Below are positions 31,440 through 43,550 of a DNA stretch of 64,000 nucleotides, piece by piece. A program made the translations under genes and the position numbers. Positions within the stretch are counted from its first letter, which is position 1, and each line of letters starts with the position of its first letter. Source of the DNA: Batillaria attramentaria (Eukaryota; Mollusca; Gastropoda; Batillariidae); NCBI GenBank assembly GCA_018292915.2, contig JACVVK020000376.1, positions 196,501 to 260,500 on the forward strand, in the 5' to 3' direction. Under the pieces are notes generated by a model. The model saw nothing but the letters and a program-made list of their open reading frames with translations, was not told the DNA's origin and made no database searches.

Positions 31440-33339
31440 GGCACATCTGCAAAAGAAATCATGTTGAAAACCATCAGTATCCATACTACCACGATGTACT
31501 GACCGATGTCACGGAATTTTGGCACAAGTGGATTTTGAGAATAGCGCAGGAGAAGTAAACAATGCAAGTCATCCTGTACTATTCTGAAAATCAAGTTATG
31601 TACTACTTTTTCAACGATATTGTGTTTACACTTTGAACTTTACCCGTACGGTAACTACTCAACCCCAACCCCCTACCCCCTAAAAAGATTTCTTTTTAGT
31701 TTTCAACATTTTCTAGATGCTGACCCCCCCCCCCCCCTTTTTGATTTTTGAATCCCAACCCCACCCCCAGTTTGATGTGTAGCGCGTCACCTCCCCCCAC
31801 CATCCCCCGTACATGCGTATACCTCTTCCCCCTCCAAAAAGATGTGCCCTAATCATTTTCTTGAAACATAAATTCAAGATGATTCAATTTGATTGATATA
31901 CTCAAATTCAAACCGAAGTTTACCACCTTTGCCAGTTAGTACCTTGAAATTCGTTTGTTACTATATTTTCACACCAAGGATTATTTACTACTGTTTTATA
32001 CAACAGGGAAAAGGGTGGGTTTTTACACTGTTTTGGTTTTCCAAGGCACAGCAAGTGGCCTCTCACACAGGAAAAAGCAAATGCAAATTTTACTTACACC
32101 GTATGTGCTGCCTCCGTCTATTCCCTGAAACAACACAAGAACCAGCGATATTCACATGGACCTAAAGCAACAAAAAGATTTTGACACAGCTTCTCCCGTG
32201 ATTTATACGTGTCAGTTCATTGCAACATTGCCAAACTGTGTTCAGACGTAAATAGAGCACAGTAGTCACCTCTCCCCAAGGAAAAGTAACTCTTGTAGCT
32301 TCCGCCTTCGAATTATTTTCTGAGTGAGATCGCTATAGCTCAGTGGTATTAGAAGTTTGCCGTCGTCAACAATGCCATGATCTTGAATCACGTTGCTGCT
32401 ATAAGGGGTATAAAGATATTCCAGTCGTATTATTAACCACATGAAAATTGATTGTATGCATAGATTCTTAGGAATGGCATGTTGACAGGGCATGGGAAGC
32501 AACTGCTTGAAACCATACTCGTTTTAGTGTAATCAGTTAACTCCCTTAAACCGTTCACCTTGCTTAATATATGTTTTGTTCGGTTGAAAAGAACACAAAA
32601 ATTAAATGCCACAGCTCCTCGAATCAGTCTTGCGCTGAAATAGCAGTAACTTCATCTCTGCGCTTGGAAAAGGCCATATGCGCTCTGCCACCCTCTCACT
32701 TTCACCTTTGACTGACACTGGCCGATGTTCGTCTATCCGCGTCAGCCGGCTCACAACTTGGAAGAGCTTTTTTTTTTTTAAATAACTGCAAACTCAGTCA
32801 GTTACCGTGGGTCAATATTTCAGTTCAGTATACACTCACTCAGTCCAATTTTCTGTAAAGAAAACACATAAACTAATTGTTTGCCTGGTTGTTGTTTCAA
32901 GTTATTCAGTGTTTCGGTCAGTTTTGCTTGTTTCGGTTTGTTCTTATCTTTGGCCGGCGGGTGGGGGCGGGGGGGGGGGGGGGGGGGGAGATTTGTTGTT
33001 GTTGCTGTTGTTGTGTTCGTTTGGCTAGTGTTTTTGTTTCTTTCTTTCTTCTTTCTTTTTTCTTTCCGCTTTCATCAGCTGACTTCTTTCGTTACTGACT
33101 GACCGACTGCCCCACCCCCACCCCCATCCCCCCCCCACCCCCCGCGCTCGGCCCGGAAAAGTCCACATGCGCTGCACCCCGTCTCGCAGTTATATCCACG
33201 GTAAGTGTCATCAGTTTTGAGACTGTTCCGGGGGTCCACTAACGATTATTTTCTTCTACTGTAACATCACTCTAAACTGAACCTGTACGACCGACAAGAC
33301 TGACGACTAACAACTGAACTGTGCCTATTAGGTTAGTCG

Positions 33340-33420
33340 CTACCTAGCAAGTCAAGTCAAGTTTATTTCCCACCCTCTGGAGGCATAGGAAAACAAAACA
33401 AACAAAAAAGAAAAAAAACC
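33340..33420 (-). mobile_element. non-LTR element 3' terminus
   Basis: On the minus strand the sequence ends GGAAATAAACTTGACTTGAC..., a form typical of LINE/SINE 3' tails with a short TTGAC repeat. Only the tail is recognisable. Confidence 0.45.
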
Positions 33421-33566
33421 TGAAAACAACAACAAACAAATCAGTCGATATACAAATGCTAGCACCGGCATACATAATGACTGCGACTGCACTCCAATAA
33501 CTGAGCACACAGCTCTATCTAGTCCATACATGCATGCATACATACACACTGAGCAAAGTCCACACA

Positions 33567-33572
33567 CACACA

Positions 33573-33640
<68 letters not shown>
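33567..33640. repeat. (CA)n microsatellite
   Basis: CA tract of about 74 bp. Confidence 0.98.
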
Positions 33641-33644
<4 letters not shown>

Positions 33645-34454
33645 AATAGGTTCACTGCGACGCGCGCATTCAAACTACAAGCGTACAAACACGTACATTC
33701 ATACGCCGCGTGCGTACGCTCAACGTAATTAGAAACGTACGGTAGTAAATACATACTCATGCATATTCAACGTATACACGGATAAACGACACACACATCA
33801 ACATATATGCATAAATTAGATTAAATATATACCCACATGGCATGCAAGGGTTCATATGGGAATGATTATGCGGTACATGCACTCAGTGTACGCAGCCGTC
33901 GTTCGTGCTTTTTTAACATTCGTATTGCAAACTGAACGCAGCCCGGAGTGACACATTCCTTTCCGCGCAGCACCTCAACGGTAATTTTGTTATCCACGTT
34001 ATCGGGCTGCGTACCGCGACGCGACCGCTTTTCCTTCTCTCCCGCGCGCCATTCTCTTTTCAAAGAGACCCGGTGCAAATGTATGCCGCAACGCTATGGC
34101 GACAGCGCAAATAGGCTTCAATCCTCTGTCACGGTAGAATGCTCTCAGGTAACATGGCGAATGACGCCGCCTGAAACGAGGTCACCTGTGTGTGAACGCC
34201 TGCGCGTTCTGAGCAGCGTTGCGACTGGACAGCGACCGTTCACGGAAATCCAGGTGGAAATGACGTAGTGTTTTTATTCTAACATGGAGGATGGTGGCTA
34301 GTTTGACTGACATCTGGTGATCAGTCGCCGACTTCAGCGTGAGTTTATAACTGACCAGTGGAAGCGTAACGCAGGTGCTTCTGGCTAGCTGATGACATCA
34401 TCGCGTTGATCAAAACAAAGCAGACGACAATTTGTGGTGTGACGACGCACTAAC

Positions 34455-34889
34455 ATGGCTGACAGAGTGTCTCCTGCATCGGACGGCGATTCGCCGAAAG
34501 TTCAGATCGTTGAGAGTTTGGGAGAGGATAAATCGTACAAATATTCTTTCACGTACGAAAAAGCGACGCTGTATGAATTCAAATTTACCCGAGCTCCAAA
34601 ACCAGACGCCATAGACCCGTGCTACCGTTGTAACCGGCGTGTCCTCCCGAAAGAACGATCAGCGATCGGGGATGTGCTTTTCCACAAACAGTGTTTTCGT
34701 TGTCGGATCTGTGGCTTACCGTTGACGCAGCAGACATACCACCGAAATGTCAACAACAACAATACACAGGATAAGGATGTGTACTGCCGAACACACATCG
34801 GTAAAAACATTGCACAGATTCAGAGAGGAGAGGTGCCACCCATGGGCATCGAAGGGCCGTCCTCTGATGGGAAGAAATACATTGTGCAG
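34455..34889 (+). CDS. hil: hillarin exon 1 (LIM domain)
   Basis: ATG at 34455 (CTAACATGG, good context), donor GTGCAG|GTAAGA, 145 codons, phase 0. Contains [22 protein letters not shown] and YCRTH. Confidence 0.93.
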
Positions 34890-35600
34890 GTAAGAAAGTA
34901 CTAGGACGAAAGTACTAGGACGAATGTACTGCTGGGCGTAATAGTAGACTAATTCGTGCTCTTAGGCCTAAGAGCCTCTCACCCATTCCTCGTCTTCCAG
35001 ACCCACACACCCCCGCTTGTCCTAGCAATCAACTACTGTTTCTGCAAAATGATTGCAATTTAACACCACATTCTTCTCACAAGACAGTAATTTAAAACTT
35101 TATGGATCATGTGCTTACGTGTACGATTCGATCAAGTTGTCCTGCACTGCCATTGCAATTATATGAACATGTCAGACTTCACAAATCACCAAAGTACCAT
35201 CGGCATATAACTTTCAACAACCCCAAAACGATTCCTGCTGATAAAAATCATGGGTGAGATTAGGTTATTGCTAGATCGTTTCTACGTTTTTCGACCCTGT
35301 CGGCACAGCTTAATGGAAGCATATTTCACTGAAGTAGATCAGCTCCAGTGTTGCCTTAGGATTTCACGTTTGAAGTATAATCGCGGTATTAGGCGTCTGT
35401 AATCCGACACATGCAACAGTCTGCGATTTGTATGTGCCACACCTTTCAAGCGAACACTTACGACATTTGTTTGACAATGGGTACCCCGTCGCGGCTGTTG
35501 TAAAGCCCACTAAAGGTTTTGAGTGCTCTTTTAAACCTGAAATGTCTGTATTTTCATTGGAGTATTCCGCATAGCGAGACATGCTGCTCAACCCGGAAAC

Positions 35601-35638
<38 letters not shown>

Positions 35639-36633
35639 AAACACTAAATCCAAACTTTCACTTGCATCCAGTAAACACATAACCGGCATCATCTGCTGAG
35701 CACTTTTCACTTTAAATCAATCAGCTTATTAAACGTTAAAATGACTCAGTGCGAAACATGCAGACACAAAACCTGTCGCGCACGAGGACATTCTAAGCCG
35801 TTCGTTCACCTGCAAAGCTTGTCTGTGACAAAGACAAATACTCGAAATGTGTGCCGTGTCAATCGATTGTCCCCTGTTCTCACCATTGTCGCAAACCGAC
35901 GCGAATCGTGTCCTGTTCGGGACACGCCCACCGCAGGTATGCGATGAGTGGAGTCCATGTGACACACTGACCACTGAGAAGGACACGTGCAGCCCAGTCT
36001 GAGTCTGCGTCCAGTGTGACGGGAAAAAATCCTCACCAGAATGAGAAGCTGAAAATGTCCATATATGTAGGCAGTACTGAATCGACAACACATGCTAGTG
36101 CAGACAGTAAGTTATTTAAAATAAATCTAAAAGACAAGATTGGGGATGCTAGTAGTGTATGTTTACTTCTTAGGATTGAACAAGTTATTTTTCAGTTTCG
36201 TTTGCATACAAAGTTTATAAAAATATTTTACAAAAAGAATGTACAAATATATTTCTTTAATGCATTGAATCAGTATCTTACAAATATGGACATTTTGAAT
36301 GAAGGCTTTCCGGAATATTTAAAATTTACAAGAACGAAAAAAAAATCCCCAAAAAAATTCCAGGTCAAGACTGTTTATCTGTGTGGATCAGTCCTAACCC
36401 GTAAACGTATTGCCCCTATATGGACATAAGCCTTCAACTTCAAGGCCTCTGAATAGATTAGAATGGGGTAGACTAGTTTGCAGAACAAGTTTGGTCGTCT
36501 CTCCTCTTTTTCTGTCAACACAGTGGGCTGTTGGCTTGATTTTGTTATTCATGCCGCGTCTTGTATGCGTTGGGTCCGCGTTTACAATGTTGGCGCAACT
36601 CTGTCTTAGCATTCTGCTGAGTACGTTGAATAA

Positions 36634-36728
<95 letters not shown>

Positions 36729-39700
36729 CGTAAACCATTGCGTTATTTTAAAATAAAGCCATGACCATTGGCAAGAAGCTTTTTTTTTTTATCTCCGTTG
36801 TCTTTTCATTCCTATCACACTTGTGTACATTCTTTGTTTGAATTTTGTTCTTTCGTTTAGAGCTGTGGGATACATTTTTATACTGTAGCTACCCCTGTTT
36901 GTGTGTATATTTTGTACAAGTAGTGGTGTATCTTTTGGTGAAAAGGCCTTTCGTTTAGCACTTTTACCATATACGTTTTGCTTGCTTTTTAGAATCGTTT
37001 ATTTGCAGCTGCACACATGAAAATAAAAGTTATGATGTAACGGTTTAAAACTGCTTCCCCAAATGTGATGCTACGCTATGCTATATCCTCTTTTTCGAAC
37101 ATCGTAAAATGCGAATGTTCATGTAATTTTGCAGAACAGGTAGATCAGCCCATTTGTATATTTCTGTTCTTGGTTCATGTTATGCTTTTCTGCAACGATT
37201 TCTTGCCACTTTATATAATTATCACACATTGTAATGTGTTCTTCTTGTACTTTTCTTTTGCTTTTTTTTTAACATCTAAAGTAGGCCTATCTTTGAGTTT
37301 TTTTTTTCTTTGCTTTTTTTCCCAACATCTAAGGTAGGCCTATCTTTCAGCAGGCAGTCTCAATGAGCTGGCTTTGGTGATATCACATGATGTACCATGC
37401 ATTTTATGAATAAGGTGAACATAGTAGTTGCTGCTTTTCTTCAGATGGAGACGAATCTAGACGATTATGTCTTTCCACCACCGCCGCCTCCACTTTCAGG
37501 CTATAACTGCGAAGAGGTCAGGTGACCCATTCCAATCCAATCCAGTTTTTATCCACCCGTATCTAAAACTAACCCTTGCAATTTTGCCTCATGTTTACGC
37601 TCAAGAAATGGTGTTTCTGGTTTGTGTGTACATGCCATGCGCATTTCATTCTATTTCATTCCATCAGGACTGTGTTTTGGTTGGATACGCAATAATTTCA
37701 ACATTCTCGTATGATCGGTTCTGCAGGATTTTCAAGTTTTCGACGTCCATCTTCTTGTGGAGATTTCAGTTTAGAAAAGGACTTTAAGAAAGTGTGTTGC
37801 TGTTCCATTCTGTCCATCGTTAAAAAAGAAAGAAAGATTTTTGTTGTCGTCATCCCCGTTTGGCTATCCTCACTCTTCTGTTCAATCGATTCTGCCAATC
37901 CAGTTTTCATCTTTCCTCTCTTTAAAAACAAAATCTGCAGGTGTGACCATCTGTAGGTTTTAACATCTTGCCATCCCTTCTTACTGACATTGATCGCGAT
38001 TTTGGTATTATTCATGTCATCTTTATCACTTCATGGTGATACTTGCTCGAGTAATTAGATCGCATCTCATTCCATCACTCCATAGAACCAGAAACACCAT
38101 TTCACCCGCTGGTCTAACCCTCAGTGTAGGTCCGCAAACACAGGGACTAATCAACATTCGGTACTACGAGAACTTTTCGTTATTTTTCTTGTTTTGTTCT
38201 TGGTTTCTTACCATGTCTCAGTATTTGTGCTTGTCCTAGCTAGTGTCAGACCTCGTTTCACAGGAAGAGTATTTAGATAGAAATCGTCTTTCAAGTTCAT
38301 TCCTTGTCAATACATCCACTTATTTACCTGGTGGCTGAAAATTTTGCCTTGGTCGCATTTTGCCCAAGACGTTTCGCACACGAGTTTTGAGAAGTTTGGT
38401 TGGGAGACGTTTGAAAAAGTTTTCGCACCGTGACGTTTGTCATAGATTCCGAATACAAATAAAACACGTGTTTAGTCTCAGTGTCCACATGTTATTCAAA
38501 TGAATTGTTGATCTTTCTTAGTCACAACGTGTGGCACATGCGTCAATCTTTAGGGGGAGAGATGTGGACGAAACGTATTGGGTGAAATGGAAATGGAATT
38601 TTCTTTAACCTTTTTCAGTACCGTGTTTCCCCCCAAAATTCACTACCCGAACACTCACCTTTGTAGCCTGCATGTATCTTCCCATCACAACAAAAACTAT
38701 AGATACTTATTTGTTTTCAGGTTCTCTGGTTCTTTTTTCACTCCATCGTAAAATTTAACTGCTTTCTCTGACCTTGCGGTCGAATTTTTCTGTACTTAGA
38801 AAGGTTTACGTTGATTTTCTCTACCATATGATTCTCTCCCTCCCATATGATTCTCTCCCTCCCATAATTATGATTCTCTCCCTTTTTTTTCACCCGAGGT
38901 GTTGGCTTGTATCTATTTATTTTCGACATAATTGAAATGTATGCCTATTTCCACTGCTTCAGTTCAAATATAAATTTTCTTTAGTGTCCAGTTGAACATA
39001 AGTAGAATGCTCAGATGAAATTAAAGATAATTATTATGAAAATTCAATTATCCCGAATGCACCAGGTTCGATGACACTATGTCCAGCGCCACCCACGATG
39101 AATAAGTAATGGTACTTGGTAGGGTTAATAATAAGAGTGACGGTACTTTGTGCGTAATGGTCATCAAGTTCTGTCCAGGTTTTTACGGCTTAAAAAACAC
39201 ATCCACATATTAATGTATGCACAAACACAACCTACTCGCTTGGAATGCATGCTGCTGGTGCATGATATACTACGCATGTGACTGGAGCATGCTTTGCATA
39301 TTTTATGCGTAGATATTAGTGCTAGAGCTTTCCATATGCCTTGCTTGGTTTTGTTACCTCATTAACGCTATAAAATTGCATGTTCATCTGTCCTTTATAT
39401 ACAGTTTTGGTATTACCTTCTTGTATTGTTGGATAACACGCTGCCTTAAAGTATTTTCAAAATTTATCGCTGAAACTCAGATTCATTGTTCAGTAGCAAA
39501 ACTTGTTTCCAGAACGCCAAAAAAGACGTTTGTTCGAGTAATTGTGCGTAACCGTGTGTTGTTAATTAAAGATGTCGGCGGAATGTACATAAAACAAAGA
39601 CTTCGTGACAGACAATACATTGTCTTCATTGATAACAGCAGCAGCGTTGTGCACCGCGGTGACAAGTCTTAAGCCCAGAAGCGTGAGAACCCGACTGCCA

Positions 39701-40833
39701 CAGTCTTTCACGTGAATGGTGGTAATAGAGTGGAACGAGGAATGTATTATCACTACTGTTGACCTGCTTTCCCGCTCTTGTAACAGCCGGCAGGTAGCTA
39801 GACTTCCTCTCCACCCCCACCCCCACCCCCACCCCTTCTTACTCCTCCCCACCCCTCCCCTCCCCTTTTGCATGTTGAACTAAAGCGTTCCTGGCGTGTT
39901 ATGGCTTAGAACGCTCTTAATGGAGTCGTGAAAAATCTCCCTCGGCGCCTCGACGGTTGGTACGTGACATAGCAGCCATCTTGCGTGTTGACAAACTGAA
40001 GAAGCAGAAAGCAACACTTGCATAGTCTGCACCACAATAGCTATAGGCCGGTACAGGTTTCGCTGTGAGGATTGTTCTATTAGTCTTTCTGCTTGGCATA
40101 CCATGGTTTTTTGACGGCCGAACTTCGTAGGAGGAGACCAGGAGTAACGTGAGGTTGGTATATGGCGTAGAAAAAAGACAGAATACAACTGCAACAAGTT
40201 AGTTTTCAAAACAAGGTTTCTATTCCGTCGTTGCTTTTAAAATGCGACGCACACAGTAGGAATACGCTGAGCTGCTTCTTATCAAGTGCCTGTGAAATTG
40301 AAGTATTCCGTGAGCTCCATCGTAAGCTTTGGTCACTATAGCTTGTGTCCACAACGAAAAGCTAAGAGTAAGACCTGATGGTCACATATACATAGGCCGC
40401 GTTTCACGGTCGGTCGGTCAGTTTTCCGGCTACATACAACATGCCACAGCTAGCTCAGTGATGAATGACCCGCCGAGCTGGTTTTGTCGTGACTTAGGGT
40501 CCAGCACAACTGTTTATTTGCGCACCTGGCTGGCAGGCTTAACCCTGTCCAATGGCTTGCTCTGCAGAATACTGGAGTGTCTTGTACAAAGGATCCGGTG
40601 TATGAGCATGGCTCTGCAGCTACAAAATTTAACTACAGTAGCTATGGGCCCTGAATTCTACAACGCCTCAGTATAGTCGTCTTTCTTTGCGCAGCGAAGG
40701 TTTATTTCAAAAGTTGAGATAACGTGATAGACTGAGTTGTAGCCTCTACACTAACCTCGCCGTACCAAGCTGAAATGCGATAAATGGGACACCAAGGCCT
40801 TCAGATAAAACATAGTCTGTGTTGGCGCGCGCG

Positions 40834-40900
<67 letters not shown>

Positions 40901-43480
40901 CCGGCGTGCTCACTTCACCTTTCAGTGCAGAGGTTCCACGCTTAACGTGGCAGAAACGGCATTAAATCGCAAGCGGCCTTTTCCTCTGTGGCACCTACCC
41001 CAAGTACATAAATGTTGTTTGCCTGTCTAATTAATCGCTATTTGTACTGATCTGCCATCTCCTTATGACACGATCTACGGACAAAACCAGCTCGCCCTCC
41101 GCTATTTAAAAGGATTAAGGAAGTTTGAATGAGCTGACATTTTACGCTACACACTCGGAGTGAATGAGATTCGTCCAAAGGGCGCCCGATTGGGAGGCGA
41201 ATCAAAGTTCGTGTTTCACTCTTCACCAAGATTCGTTGGGTTAAACACACTTTTTAAAATTTATGTGCTAAAACTGAAGCTTTGATATGCTGAGATTTCA
41301 CGCATTCGATCTGCGAAGTTCGTGTGTCAGTCTTCACGAAGATTCGTCGGGTTAAACACACTCTTTTTTTTAAATTTATGTGCTAAAAAGCTTTGATATG
41401 CTGAGATTTCACACACTCGCTCGATCTGCCGACGTTAACATAAGGATTGTGCAGAATGGCACGCATTTAAGTGTATAATTTTCGTTATCTAAGTGCACTA
41501 GGCTGTCACTGAAGTTACAAAATGAACGGAAGAGATTTACCCAACTTTGCTAACGATCGTCTGGCGATGATTGTGTTGCTTCCCATTGAGGATCTTCGCA
41601 GCTTGCTTGGTTTAAGGGAGTTAGGATTCCTCGGCACTCCCTCGGTGAGTTTCGGGAGCTGAGTTGTCTCCAAATCGTCAAAACAAACTAGTGACTATTG
41701 TCTGAATAGTGTAACTTTCAGAAACTCCATGGTGATATCCCTCTTTCATTTTAGGAGACCTAGAATAATTGATACGTTTGATGAAAATGTTTCGAAGTTT
41801 CTACTGAAAAGAAATTGTAGCATTGATTTGTAATTCGGTTTTCAAGCGGACATTTATTTCGTCTTAGGGTACTGATTCATCAGTAACAAATTACAAATGC
41901 GTGGAAAGTGTCTACTGAAAAAAAAAAATTATAGCATGGATTTGTAACTCGGTTTTCAAGCGGACTTTTATTTCGTCTTAGGGTACTGGTTCATCAGTAA
42001 CGAATTACAAATGCGTGGAAAGGTTTATTTCGTCACGAAGAGTGATAAGAGGGTTGGAAGTGTGTGATACGTAAAGTCATATTTCTACCGGCATAAACAT
42101 CAGGCGACAGTCGACAGTTACCAAGAATTTCGAGCATTCCTTTTTCTAGATCACTGGTGTGGCATCCAAGAACGCCTTGCCCGCCCTGGGGTCTCAGGGT
42201 CTGTCCCCCGTCCCCCGCCACAGCCCTTCCACGCCCCCACGGGGCTACAGCCCGGCCAACAGCATGACGAACGTCACGGCACGGTCACCGTTCAACGACA
42301 CGTCACAGTGGACCTCGCGTGCGTCACCCAACACGTCATTCGACATAACGCCGTCATCGGCCCTGGCTGACAGCCACGCGAGGAGCATGAGGAACTTCTC
42401 GCACCCAGTGCCGGTCCTAAGGAGCTATGATGTAAGTAGTAGTGTGACATGTATGTAATAAATATTGATGATTTTGGTGATGGCCACGTCGAGTTTGAAT
42501 AGGAATGGGTGATGCCACAAAAAGGCTGTACACGCGCGTCTAAACAAACGTAGTAGAAAAGTGTAAATGCGTGTGATGCGGGCTGTTGAAACTGTTAGAA
42601 GAATCAATTTACATCAGAGGTAGATCCAGGTGGGTCCAGTAGCGTGCACCGAGAGCGTTGTCAAACAGAGGTGTTTTTGTTTTTGTTTTGTTTTGTTTTT
42701 TTGTTTTGGGTTTTTTGTTTTTGTTTTTTTAGTGTTTGTTTGTTTGTTGTTTTGGGGATTTGGGGGGGGGGGATGTTGTTGTTGTTTTGGGGGGTTTCCT
42801 TCACAAACTTGAACTTGAGTAGTGTTCATTCGGACTGTTCAGTTAGGATAGCTGCCTTCCCGCCCCCCCCCAACCTGCCCGTTAGCGCCGTTCCCAATCA
42901 CGCTTGTTGCTGGGATGTTAAACTCCAACTCCCCATCACCAGGACTTTGAGAACAGCGGCGTGTTCGAGACCCAGCCCCTGTTGGAGCAGCGGCACCGAG
43001 AGGAGGAGGAGCGCCTGCTGCGGTTCCTGTCCGAGGAACGCGAGAAGGAGATGAAGCGACTGGACGACACCATCTCCATGGAGAAGGAGAAGGCAGCGGA
43101 TGAAGTCCTCAAAAGCATGCATCAGATGACCCAGCAGAACGCGGCGCCCCGGTATGGCGATGGGATGGTAGTAAAGACAGAGTGTTGATAGGCCTACTTA
43201 TACTGTCGGCTGTTGTGATAAACCGGTTGTGGTGGAGTTTGCTTTGTTTTGTTTTTTTGTTTTTTTTGTTTGTTTGGGTTTTTTTGCGTAGTTGTTGTGT
43301 AGGTTGGTTTGGGGGAGGGTTGTTTGGGTTTGTTTTTTGTTTGTTTGTTTGTTGTTGTTGTTTGGGGTTGTTTTTTTTGTTTGTTTTTTTTTTTTTTTTG
43401 GGGGGGGGGTATTTGGGGGGGGGGGTCTTCTTATTCCAAGGGGTGGGTTGGTTTTTGTTTGTTTGTGTTTGGTGGTTACT

Positions 43481-43550
<70 letters not shown>

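Larger units (their letters stand above)
31450..34454. other. divergent intergenic region between VPS37 and hillarin
   Basis: Holds the presumed 5' UTR exon(s) and promoters of both genes. Two GC-rich blocks look like copies of each other: 'gaaaaggccatatgcgctctg' near 32668 and 'gaaaagtccacatgcgctgc' near 33157. Good splice donors lie close to each (GTCAAAG|GTGAAAG on the minus strand near 32705; CCACG|GTAAGTG on the plus strand near 33199). A G20 run at 32969-32988 and a (CA)n tract at 33567-33640 are also present. Confidence 0.4.
34890..37444 (+). other. hillarin intron 1
   Basis: AT-rich; contains (GA)n, compound (CT)n-(GT)n at 36639-36720, and a repeated 'acatctaaRgtaggcctatctttSag' block at about 37269-37294 and 37324-37349. 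A 137-codon frame at 36016 has no domain or splice support. Confidence 0.6.
37517..42149 (+). other. hillarin intron 2
   Basis: Mostly unique AT-rich sequence, with (GC)n-(CA)n at 40826-40900, two tandem duplications (41205-41430, 41800-42026) and a possible alternative first exon at 41522-41644. A 117-codon frame at 39319-39672 has no recognised domain. Confidence 0.55.

Noticed and set aside
36016..36429. 137-codon plus frame in hillarin intron 1
   Set aside because: No recognised domain, AT-driven composition, and no splice sites in a compatible phase.
39319..39672. 117-codon plus frame in hillarin intron 2
   Set aside because: The C-terminal half ([20 protein letters not shown]) looks protein-like, but I recognise no family and see no partner exons. 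Left uncalled.
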